Shown here: in pieces, positions 1 to 6,184 of the stretch
Layout: each line of letters begins with the position of its first letter
Numbering within the stretch: the first letter of the stretch is position 1
Origin: an uncultured Bacilli bacterium
Lineage (GTDB): Bacteria > Bacillota_I > Bacilli_A > RF39 > UBA660
Assembly (NCBI GenBank): GCA_934168005.1
Contig: CAKPMN010000027.1
Location: 1 to 6,680, forward strand
Length of the DNA: 6,680 nt
Direction of reading: 5' to 3'
The notes under the pieces: model-generated
Told to the model about the DNA's origin: nothing
The model's input: only the letters and a program-made list of their open reading frames with translations
Database searches by the model: none
Made by a program: the position numbers and the translations under genes

Positions 1-1479
1 ATAGATACTTCTTGATTTTATTTTATCAATAAAACTTTTAAAATCTTTAGTAGAAAATACTACTTGCAAGTAATCAGTTGTTGTATCTATTACATAAATT
101 GAAAATATATTTGCCTTTATTTTTGTTGTTTCATTTTCTAAAGTTATAGTTAAGTTATCTTTATTCTTATACCAAGAACTATCTAATACTTTATCAAGCG
201 TTCCAAATAATAAATTACTGTATGTATCATGACCATATATTATTGTATTTTGATCTGTTAAATTTTTATTATTTCTATAATCCATAAATATCCAACCATA
301 TATATTATTTGATTTATCAAAACTGTGATTTAAATAATATTTATTATTATTTGATTGAACTATTGGATAGGATATATTTGTGTTATTAACAGTTAGCCAA
401 TACCTAAAATCATTATTTATTTCTGTTAGTTTTTTATAATTTTTTTCATAGTTTTTGACTTGTATTTTGACATTTTCTTGTTTTTTTTCTTCTTTTTTTG
501 AATCACTTATTGGTGTTTCTTTTTTAATTTCTTCTTGTTTTTCTTCTTCTATGATTATATTTTCTAGTTCTTCTTTTTCAATTTGACTGTTTACTTTATT
601 AATTTTGGTAATAATATAAATAGTAGTTGTTACTAAAAGGAGAATTATTAAAAGAAATCTTAATATTGTTATATTTAATTGTTTTAATAAATATTTTTCT
701 TTATATTTATTAGTATATTTAATATTTAGCTTTATATTAGAAAGTTTTAATTCTTTTTTTAAAGATTTATCTAATGACTTTATAAGATTTTCTATGGCTT
801 TAGTTTCTTCTCCTTTTTGGTAAATAATTACATTAATATTTTTTTTATTACTAAGAAGGGTATATATTAATATATTTTTTAGAAGTTGTTCGTTTATTCC
901 AATTATATCTATGGTTGTTAAAGATTTATTAGCTGATATGAAAGTTCTATAGTCTTCTAAATCATCATTTTTAAATGTGTCATAAATTATAACTTTTTTC
1001 TTATTTATAATTTTTGGAATAGTTGATAGATCATTTACAATCATGAAATCACTTTTTATAAATTCTTTTTTTCTATAAATTACTTCTATATTTAGTTTAT
1101 TTAATTCATTAAGAAGCATATCACTCATTGTAAAACATTCTATTTTTTTAACATATCTTAAGGCTTTTATGAATTCATAATTATCTATATCTAGTTTTTT
1201 ATTAGATTGAAATTTTAGTGTTTCAATTGTACTTACAGTATCTATAATTGGAACGAAAGTTTTAAGTAATTCAACTTTTTCGAAGTTTACTTTTTCTACT
1301 TGTTCTTTAATAAATAATTCTTTTAAGAAATCTATTATAAATGCATCTTTTAGTTTTTCATCTTCAAATATTATTTCTTTAAAATCCCATATATTTGTAA
1401 CATTTAGATTGTTTTTATCTACTTGTTTTAGTTCTTTTATATCTAATTGTTTACCAACTTTTTTAATTCTTATATTCAT
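1..1479 (-). CDS. srtB: Class B sortase, long N-terminal extension, C-terminus cut by window edge
   Basis: This is a membrane-anchored transpeptidase that joins surface proteins carrying a C-terminal sorting motif to the cell wall. Reading the minus strand from ATG at 1479 gives 493 open codons up to base 1. Residues 1-265 match no family I recognise; they alternate predicted helices and strands. A single membrane segment lies at about 270-291 (ITILRFLLIILLLVTTT), followed by a Glu/Lys-rich linker to about 350. The sortase domain starts at about 356 with DFRYWL, then ISYPIVQ, GWIFMDYRN and the catalytic-His block NTIIYGHD (His417). The final residues, KSRSIY, sit just before the usual class B TLSTC block, so the catalytic Cys and Arg lie beyond base 1. 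S. aureus SrtB is about 244 residues, so this protein is roughly twice as long. AAGGTGA (1484-1490) supports the start. It is divergent from a protein carrying an NPTTG sorting signal. The family call is firm; the role of the N-terminal region is unknown. Confidence 0.9.
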   Translation of the reverse strand, partial: MNIRIKKVGKQLDIKELKQVDKNNLNVTNIWDFKEIIFEDEKLKDAFIIDFLKELFIKEQVEKVNFEKVELLKTFVPIIDTVSTIETLKFQSNKKLDIDNYEFIKALRYVKKIECFTMSDMLLNELNKLNIEVIYRKKEFIKSDFMIVNDLSTIPKIINKKKVIIYDTFKNDDLEDYRTFISANKSLTTIDIIGINEQLLKNILIYTLLSNKKNINVIIYQKGEETKAIENLIKSLDKSLKKELKLSNIKLNIKYTNKYKEKYLLKQLNITILRFLLIILLLVTTTIYIITKINKVNSQIEKEELENIIIEEEKQEEIKKETPISDSKKEEKKQENVKIQVKNYEKNYKKLTEINNDFRYWLTVNNTNISYPIVQSNNNKYYLNHSFDKSNNIYGWIFMDYRNNKNLTDQNTIIYGHDTYSNLLFGTLDKVLDSSWYKNKDNLTITLENETTKIKANIFSIYVIDTTTDYLQVVFSTKDFKSFIDKIKSRSIY

Positions 1480-1495
1480 ATTTTCACCTTAGTTA

Positions 1496-1525
1496 ATTTT
1501 ATCATAAAACTTAAGTTGTTGTAAA
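1496..1525 (-). promoter_or_regulatory. Predicted sigma-A-type promoter of the sortase gene
   Basis: On the minus strand there is a -35-like TTTACA (1520-1525), an 18-base spacer and an extended -10 TGATAAAAT, with its hexamer TAAAAT at 1496-1501. The inferred transcription start, near 1489, falls on the ribosome binding site and leaves a leader of only about 10 bases. This is prediction from consensus match alone. Confidence 0.5.
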
Positions 1526-1550
1526 CTTTACGTAAAAGATAGTTTAAAAC

Positions 1551-1579
1551 TTGCGAACTTATTTTAAGTGTGCTATTAT
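1551..1579 (+). promoter_or_regulatory. Predicted sigma-A-type promoter of the Cys-rich surface protein gene
   Basis: TTGCGA (1551-1556) and TATTAT (1574-1579) are separated by exactly 17 bases, and TG at 1571-1572 gives an extended -10. A start near 1586 would leave a leader of about 20 bases containing the ribosome binding site TAGGGTG (1593-1599). The promoter diverges from the sortase promoter within the same 126-base gap, so the two could share regulation. Confidence 0.6.
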
Positions 1580-1605
1580 TTAGTATAGAAAGTAGGGTGT
1601 AGATA

Positions 1606-2646
1606 ATGAAAAAATTCAAATATTTATTTATCTTTATGGTTGGTTTATTAACTTTTCCTAGTTTAGTAAACGCAACTGAAACTATTTATTTTAAAAACTA
1701 TAGTATAGGTGATACTATAAATGTAACTTTATCTAATGATGGTAAAGTAAAAGGAAAATTTGTTGTTATTGAAAACAGTCCTCAAGGTGAACAAAAAAAT
1801 GTTGAAAGTTTTGTTAAAGGAAATGAAGATTATGAATATGTAACTGCTATGTATGTTGGAAATCTTGGAACTTCTAAATTTGGAGCAAGTGAAAACATTA
1901 CATATGAAAAAAGTGCAGCACGTGCAACAATGGTAATTAAAGCAACTAATGCTTCATGGGATACATATGAGCTTTTACGTTTACTTAATTTAAGTGATAT
2001 TGCTCGTATTGGTTCAAGTGGAAACTCAGTTACTGCAAGTTGGGCTTATCAAAACGGACCATTATGGTTAGGCGAAGATGCTAGTGGAAGTGATGCTTAT
2101 ACTTTAAAAGCTGATGGTAGTTTTGGTTTAGTTGGTATTTCTACTGAAGCAAATATCGTACCTGTTATCCGTGTTCATAAAGGTTGGGTAGAAGGTGCTA
2201 TGATTTGTAATTGTGATGATTGTATGACTGAAGAAAAATTCTGTCCTGCAAATCCAAGTATCAGTATTCAATCTTGTATAGATAGTGGAACTAGTGAAAG
2301 CGTTTGTATAATGCAATTATGTGAAGGTAAAAAGAAAGAAAAAGTATGTCCTAAAGATTCTTCTATAAGTATCCAATCTTGTATAGATAATGGAACTAGT
2401 GAAGAGGAATGTGTTAAAAAATTATGTGATAAGGTATGTCCAAATGATTCTAAAGTTGATATTCAATCTTGTATAGATAATGGAACTAGCGAAGAAGATT
2501 GTATTAAAAAATTATGCCCTGGTACTGAAGAAATTGAAAATCCAACAACTGGTGCATATGTAACACTAGGTCTTGGAACAATCTTGTTTATATTTGCTAC
2601 ATATTTATTAACTAAAAAGAAAAACTATTTTAGTAAAATAAAATAA
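1606..2646 (+). CDS. Secreted Cys-rich surface protein with NPTTG sorting signal, probable sortase substrate
   Basis: This 346-residue protein is exported and probably wall-anchored; its specific function is unknown. Residues 1-23 form a signal peptide (KKFKY, a hydrophobic core, likely cleavage after LVNA). Residues 24-200 contain no Cys. Their end (WLGEDASGSDAYTLKADG, then VPVIRV) loosely resembles the closing part of C-lectin-like or DUF6273/FISUMP-type domains common in gut Firmicutes surface proteins, which is only a weak suggestion. A CNCDDC cluster (201-206) leads into three repeats at 213-239, 248-274 and 278-304, each with Cys spaced C-x10-C-x9-C-x4-C. The protein ends with NPTTG (312-316), a hydrophobic stretch (317-335) and a Lys-rich tail, the classic sorting-signal layout. 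The start has ribosome binding site TAGGGTG six bases upstream. The gene diverges from a class B sortase, is followed by a terminator, and looks monocistronic. Confidence 0.88.
   Translation: MKKFKYLFIFMVGLLTFPSLVNATETIYFKNYSIGDTINVTLSNDGKVKGKFVVIENSPQGEQKNVESFVKGNEDYEYVTAMYVGNLGTSKFGASENITYEKSAARATMVIKATNASWDTYELLRLLNLSDIARIGSSGNSVTASWAYQNGPLWLGEDASGSDAYTLKADGSFGLVGISTEANIVPVIRVHKGWVEGAMICNCDDCMTEEKFCPANPSISIQSCIDSGTSESVCIMQLCEGKKKEKVCPKDSSISIQSCIDNGTSEEECVKKLCDKVCPNDSKVDIQSCIDNGTSEEDCIKKLCPGTEEIENPTTGAYVTLGLGTILFIFATYLLTKKKNYFSKIK
2242..2517 (+). repeat. Three in-frame Cys-rich repeats
   Basis: The units lie at 2242-2322, 2347-2427 and 2437-2517 and encode 27-residue modules beginning CP and ending LC, around a core of IQSCID, then GTSE. 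All three keep the same Cys spacing (10, 9 and 4 residues between). The gap between units 1 and 2 holds a Lys/Glu-rich insert (EGKKKEKV); units 2 and 3 are only three residues apart. Units 2 and 3 are nearly identical at DNA level around 2374-2400 and 2464-2490, suggesting recent duplication. Confidence 0.9.
2539..2646 (+). other. C-terminal cell-wall sorting signal (NPTTG, hydrophobic segment, basic tail)
   Basis: The codons for NPTTG occupy 2539-2553. They are followed by a hydrophobic segment of about 19 residues and the basic tail TKKKNYFSKIK. Sortases cleave between the Thr and Gly of such motifs. An NPxT-type motif is characteristic of class B sortase substrates (NPQTN in S. aureus IsdC), which agrees with the class B sortase encoded next door. 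That this particular pair works together is inference from proximity and motif type. Confidence 0.82.
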
Positions 2647-2651
2647 TATTT

Positions 2652-2678
2652 AAGACCAATTCATTTGAATTGGTTTTT
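2652..2678 (+). terminator. Rho-independent terminator after the surface protein gene
   Basis: A perfect 8-base stem, ACCAATTC (2655-2662) with GAATTGGT (2667-2674), closes a 4-base loop. The stem can extend by weaker pairs (2652-2654 with 2675-2677) and leads into a T run to 2678. It begins six bases after the stop codon. It acts on the plus strand; no matching A run is present for the opposite direction. Confidence 0.85.
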
Positions 2679-2688
2679 AATTTATATC

Positions 2689-2717
2689 TTTACACGAACA
2701 AAATTTCACTATATAAT
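2689..2717 (+). promoter_or_regulatory. Predicted sigma-A-type promoter of dinB
   Basis: TTTACA (2689-2694), a 17-base spacer and a perfect TATAAT (2712-2717) make the best promoter match in the window. The inferred start near 2724 coincides with the ribosome binding site AGGTGA, leaving about 10 leader bases. It lies just downstream of the preceding terminator, so dinB starts its own transcript. Confidence 0.75.
2695..2708 (+). promoter_or_regulatory. Possible LexA (SOS) operator in the dinB promoter
   Basis: The 14 bases CGAACAAAATTTCA contain GAAC-N4-TTTC, one mismatch from the Bacillus-type core GAAC-N4-GTTC. They sit between the -35 and -10 elements, where a repressor would block polymerase. 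DinB-type genes are often SOS-controlled. In such AT-rich DNA one near-match may be chance, and no lexA is visible here. Confidence 0.35.
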
Positions 2718-2723
2718 AGTATT

Positions 2724-2729
2724 AGGTGA
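2724..2729 (+). promoter_or_regulatory. Ribosome binding site that fixes the dinB start at 2734
   Basis: AGGTGA lies four bases before ATG 2734, the same spacing as the AGGTGA core of the sortase gene. It selects this ATG over the in-frame ATG at 2665, which sits in the terminator hairpin upstream of the promoter. Confidence 0.8.
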
Positions 2730-2733
2730 TAAC

Positions 2734-3939
2734 ATGCGAGTAATAATGCATATTGATGTGAATAATGCTTTTTTATCATGGAGTGCTGTTTATTTATTAC
2801 AAAATGGATCCAAATATGATATTAGAAATAGTTATGCTGTAATAGGTGGAGATGCTAAATCAAGAAATGGAATTGTTTTAGCAAAATCTAATCCTTGTAA
2901 GAAACTTGGAATTAAAACAGCTGATACTATTTACTCTGCTCGTAAGAAATGTCCAGCATTAAAAGTGTATCCTCCTAATTTTAATTTTTATTCACAGATG
3001 AGTCATAAATTATTTGAATTATTATCTAAATATACTCCTGATATTGAAATCGCTTCTATTGATGAATGTTATCTTGATTATGGTAAGGTTATGAAGTTAT
3101 ATGGTGATCCTTATGAATTTGCTTTAAAGATTCAAAGACAAATATTAGATGAATTGGGATTTACTGTTAATATTGGTATAGCAAATAACAAACTATGTGC
3201 GAAAATGGCTTCGGATTTTTCTAAACCTTTTAAAATTCATACTTTATATGATTATGAAGTAAAAGATAAAATGTATCCTTTACCAATAGGTGATTTATTT
3301 GGAATTGGTAAAAAGACTGCTCCTAAACTTCAAAGGCTTGGTATTAATACAATAGGTGATTTAGCTTGCTTTGATGAAACTTTACTTAGACATTATTTTA
3401 AAAATATGGCTTCTTCTATGATTTTAAGTGCTAGAGGAATTAATGATGATTTAGTTATAAGTGAGGCTAGTGCTCCAAAGGGAATTGGAAATGAAATAAC
3501 TCTAGTTAAGGATACAACTGATTTTGATGAGATTTCATCGTCATTACTTTCTTTATCAGAAAATGTTTCTATGCGTCTTAGAAAACAAAAAAAATATGCT
3601 CATACTGTTTGTGTTACTGTGAAAACTAGTGATTTTAAAAGACGAAATCATCAGAAAAAATTAGAAAATGCTACTAATGTCACTTCTGTTATATATGAGG
3701 CAAGTAAGAAGATATTTTTAGAAATGAATATTGAAGAGCCTATTAGATTGATTGGTGTTAGACTAGATAACTTAACTGATGTTGTTGCTTATCAAATTAG
3801 TTTATTTGATAATGTAGAGGCTAAATCTAATAACAAGTTAGATGAGGCAATTGATTCAATTAAGATGAAGTATGGAAATAAGATTATTAAGACGGCATCT
3901 TTAGTTGATAAAAAAGATTTTAAAAATTTAAAAGATTGA
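2734..3939 (+). CDS. dinB: Y-family translesion DNA polymerase (DinB / Pol IV type)
   Basis: This cytoplasmic polymerase copies damaged DNA with low fidelity. From ATG 2734 it has 401 residues, a normal length for the family. The palm begins MHIDVNNAFLSW, with catalytic Asp8 and a Phe13 at the steric-gate position that excludes ribonucleotides. The second catalytic pair is Asp110-Glu111 in the SIDE motif. AKSNPCKKLGIKTADT (50-65) is the family finger-region block. A helix-hairpin-helix segment (LFGIGKKTAPKLQRLGI) lies at about 188-204. The little-finger domain follows at about 245-350. QISLF (354-358) matches the Qxx(L)xF-type motif that binds the beta sliding clamp. All expected catalytic residues are present, so it should be active. 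The DVNNAFLSW opening resembles clostridial-type Pol IV proteins. It has its own promoter with a possible LexA box. The start follows AGGTGA; an upstream ATG at 2665 is rejected. Confidence 0.95.
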   Translation: MRVIMHIDVNNAFLSWSAVYLLQNGSKYDIRNSYAVIGGDAKSRNGIVLAKSNPCKKLGIKTADTIYSARKKCPALKVYPPNFNFYSQMSHKLFELLSKYTPDIEIASIDECYLDYGKVMKLYGDPYEFALKIQRQILDELGFTVNIGIANNKLCAKMASDFSKPFKIHTLYDYEVKDKMYPLPIGDLFGIGKKTAPKLQRLGINTIGDLACFDETLLRHYFKNMASSMILSARGINDDLVISEASAPKGIGNEITLVKDTTDFDEISSSLLSLSENVSMRLRKQKKYAHTVCVTVKTSDFKRRNHQKKLENATNVTSVIYEASKKIFLEMNIEEPIRLIGVRLDNLTDVVAYQISLFDNVEAKSNNKLDEAIDSIKMKYGNKIIKTASLVDKKDFKNLKD

Positions 3940-3981
3940 ATGTAAAGTTTAAGTAATATTATTTTTTTTATTTAAAGTTTT

Positions 3982-3990
3982 TGTTATACT
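3982..3990 (+). promoter_or_regulatory. Predicted extended -10 promoter of tex
   Basis: TGTTATACT contains TATACT (3985-3990) preceded by TG at 3982-3983. No good -35 exists at the right distance; the position is filled by a T run. No convincing terminator follows dinB: the TAATATTA palindrome plus T run near 3953-3969 is too short to trust. Read-through from dinB is therefore possible. Confidence 0.4.
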
Positions 3991-4001
3991 TGAATTATGA
4001 A

Positions 4002-4008
4002 AAGAGGA
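4002..4008 (+). promoter_or_regulatory. Ribosome binding site that fixes the tex start at 4014
   Basis: AAGAGGA ends five bases before ATG 4014. The in-frame TTG at 3981 lies at the predicted -10 element and has no binding site, so 4014 is the likely start. Confidence 0.8.
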
Positions 4009-4013
4009 TATGC

Positions 4014-6182
4014 ATGAATAGTGAGATTATTAATGGATTATGTTTAGAATTAAATATAAAAAAAGAATATGTTGAAGCAATTCTTAAGATGTTAGAAGAA
4101 GGAAATACTATTCCTTTTATTGCTAGATATCGAAAGGAAAAGACAGGAGCTGCTAGTGAAGATGTTATTCGTCATATAGAAGAAGCTTATCAATATCAAG
4201 TGAATCTTTTAAAAAGAAAAGAGGATGTTATTCGTCTTATTGATGAGAAAGGTCTTCTTACAGATGAAGTTAAGAATAAGATTTTATCTGCTTCTAAATT
4301 AGTTGAAGTTGAAGATTTATATAGGCCTTATAAAGAAAAGAAAAAGACTAAAGCAACAGACGCTATAAATAATGGATTAGAACCTTTAGCTAAAATGATT
4401 TTATCTCTTCCAATGAGTGGTTCTATTGATAATTTAACTAGTAGATTTATTAATGATAAAGTAGTTGATAGCAATTCTGCTATAGAAGGTGCTTCTTATA
4501 TTATTGCTGAATATATTAGTGATAATGCTTATTATCGTAAGTGGATTAGATCTTTTACTTATAGAAATGGTCTTATTGTTTGTAAGGCTAAAAAAGATCA
4601 TACTGATACTAAAAAAGTATATGAAATGTATTATGATTATAGTGAAGCTGTTAAGGATATTAAACCTCATCGTGTGTTAGCTATTAATCGTGCTGAATCT
4701 TTAAAGGTTATTAGTGTTTCTATTAGTATAAATGTAGATGATATTATTAAATTTTTAGAAAGTAAGATTATTAAAAATGATAAGTCATTTGTAGTTGATA
4801 TCGTTAAATTAGCTATAAAAGATAGTTATAAAAGACTAATTGCTCCATCTATTGAAAGAGAAATTAGAAGTGAATTAAAAGAAAAAGCTGATCTAGCTGC
4901 TATAGCTAACTTTAGTAAAAATCTTGAATGTTTGTTGCTACAACCTCCAATGAAAGAAAAAATAGTTTTAGCATTTGATCCAGGATATGTTAATGGCTGT
5001 AAATTGGCTGTTATTGATAAGACTGGTAAATACTTAGATTCAACAGTTATTAAACCTTTCTTAAATAATATTAAGGAAAATGAATACAATCGTGCAATGA
5101 GTGAAGTTTTACTTTTAGTTAAAAAATATAATGTTGATATTATAGCTATTGGTAATGGTACAGCATCACGTGAATCTGAAAAGTTTATTAGTGAGATGAT
5201 TAATAAGTATAATTTAAATTGTAAATATGCAATTGTATCTGAGGCTGGCGCTTCTATATATAGTGCCTCTCCTGAGGCGATAGCTGAATTTCCTGATTTA
5301 GCTGTTGAGAAAAGAAGTGCTGTTTCGATTGGCAGAAGACTTCAAGATCCATTATCAGAACTTGTTAAAATTCCACCTGAAGGAATAGGTGTTGGTTTAT
5401 ATCAACATGATGTTGCTTTTAAATCTTTAAAGGAATCTTTAGATTTTGTTGTTGAAAAGGCAGTTAATAATGTTGGTGTTAACATTAATACGGCTTCTCC
5501 TTATTTACTTAAATATGTATCTGGGTTTACTAAAAAAAATATTGATAAAGTTATTGAATATAGAAATAAATCAGGTAAATTTTTAACTAGAGATGAGTTG
5601 AAGAAAATATTAAGCGATAAAGCATTCGAACAGTCTATTGGATTTCTTAGAATTTTAAATGGAGATAATATATTAGATTCTACTGATATCCATCCTGAAA
5701 GTTATCCTGCAACTTTAAAGTTGCTTGATAGTTTATCTTTATCTTTAAATGATGTTGGAACTGATAAGTTAAAGAATATTTTATCTTCTGTTAATGAAGA
5801 AGAATTAGCAGCAAAAATTGGAATTGATTCTTATACTTTACATGATATTATTTTATCTTTAATTAAACCTAATAGGGATCCTAGAGATTCTATGCCTCAA
5901 CCTGTATTAAAAAGTGATGTTTTGAGTTTGAAAGATTTAAGTTTAGGTATGAAATTACAGGGTACTGTTAGAAATGTTGTTGATTTTGGAGCTTTTATAG
6001 ATATTGGATTACATGAGGATGGATTGGTTCATATTTCTCACATTTCTGATAAATTTATAAAGCACCCAAGTGATATCTTAAGTGTTGGAGATATTGTTGA
6101 TTGTTATGTTATTGATATAAATATGGAAAAGGAAAAAGTTAGTTTGTCTTTGATTGATCCTAACTTAGAAAAGGAGTGTTAG
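4014..6182 (+). CDS. tex: Tex-family S1 RNA-binding protein
   Basis: Tex is a conserved cytoplasmic nucleic-acid-binding protein linked to transcription; its exact biochemical role is not settled. The 722-residue length is normal for the family (about 720-780). Residues 1-190 form the helical Tex N-terminal domain, with the typical IPFIARYRKEKTGA (33-46) and VEDLYRPYKEKKKTKAT (99-115). A YqgF-like RNase H-fold domain begins with VLAFDPGYVNG (318-328) and contains AIGNGTASRESE (378-389). Helix-hairpin-helix segments span about 480-550 (INTASPYLLKYVSG). An S1 domain closes the protein at about 642-714 (GTVRNVVDFGAFIDIG, then GLVHISHISD). The gene appears intact. The start is ATG 4014 with AAGAGGA upstream. 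The next gene, a prepilin, starts two bases after its stop, so the two are almost certainly cotranscribed. Confidence 0.96.
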   Translation: MNSEIINGLCLELNIKKEYVEAILKMLEEGNTIPFIARYRKEKTGAASEDVIRHIEEAYQYQVNLLKRKEDVIRLIDEKGLLTDEVKNKILSASKLVEVEDLYRPYKEKKKTKATDAINNGLEPLAKMILSLPMSGSIDNLTSRFINDKVVDSNSAIEGASYIIAEYISDNAYYRKWIRSFTYRNGLIVCKAKKDHTDTKKVYEMYYDYSEAVKDIKPHRVLAINRAESLKVISVSISINVDDIIKFLESKIIKNDKSFVVDIVKLAIKDSYKRLIAPSIEREIRSELKEKADLAAIANFSKNLECLLLQPPMKEKIVLAFDPGYVNGCKLAVIDKTGKYLDSTVIKPFLNNIKENEYNRAMSEVLLLVKKYNVDIIAIGNGTASRESEKFISEMINKYNLNCKYAIVSEAGASIYSASPEAIAEFPDLAVEKRSAVSIGRRLQDPLSELVKIPPEGIGVGLYQHDVAFKSLKESLDFVVEKAVNNVGVNINTASPYLLKYVSGFTKKNIDKVIEYRNKSGKFLTRDELKKILSDKAFEQSIGFLRILNGDNILDSTDIHPESYPATLKLLDSLSLSLNDVGTDKLKNILSSVNEEELAAKIGIDSYTLHDIILSLIKPNRDPRDSMPQPVLKSDVLSLKDLSLGMKLQGTVRNVVDFGAFIDIGLHEDGLVHISHISDKFIKHPSDILSVGDIVDCYVIDINMEKEKVSLSLIDPNLEKEC
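6171..6176 (+). promoter_or_regulatory. Ribosome binding site of the prepilin, inside the end of tex
   Basis: AAGGAG lies eight bases before ATG 6185 and overlaps the last codons of tex. It rules out the in-frame GTG at 6176, which lies within the site itself, and points to translational coupling with tex. Confidence 0.85.
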
Positions 6183-6184
6183 TT

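Noticed and set aside
1554..1567. CGAAC half-site in the surface-protein promoter as a second LexA box
   Set aside because: The second half is a poor match (GAAC-N4-TTTA), and neither neighbouring gene has a DNA-damage role.
2128..2316. Open frame on the minus strand inside the Cys-rich surface protein gene
   Set aside because: It is antisense to a well-supported gene, with low-complexity composition and no recognisable protein features; a shadow of the real gene.
2665..2733. Possible N-terminal extension of DinB from ATG 2665
   Set aside because: This start lies in the loop of the preceding terminator and upstream of a clear promoter and ribosome binding site for ATG 2734. The extra 23 residues match nothing in the family, which normally begins right before the HIDV motif.
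3941..3980. Terminator between dinB and tex
   Set aside because: Only a short AT-only palindrome (TAATATTA) before a T run and a direct repeat (TAAAGTTT) were found; the stem is too weak to support a call.
3981..4013. Possible TTG start extending Tex by 11 residues
   Set aside because: It overlaps the predicted -10 element and lacks a ribosome binding site; ATG 4014 has AAGAGGA at good spacing.
4434..5089. Open frames within tex at 4434-4670 (minus), 4489-4680 (plus, another frame) and 4826-5089 (minus)
   Set aside because: All lie inside the intact Tex coding region, which has family motifs throughout; their composition is that of out-of-frame AT-rich DNA.
6176..6184. Possible GTG start for the prepilin
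   Set aside because: It falls on the last base of the AAGGAG site and would place residues before MKKGFTLIE, whose short basic leader is already typical of prepilins.
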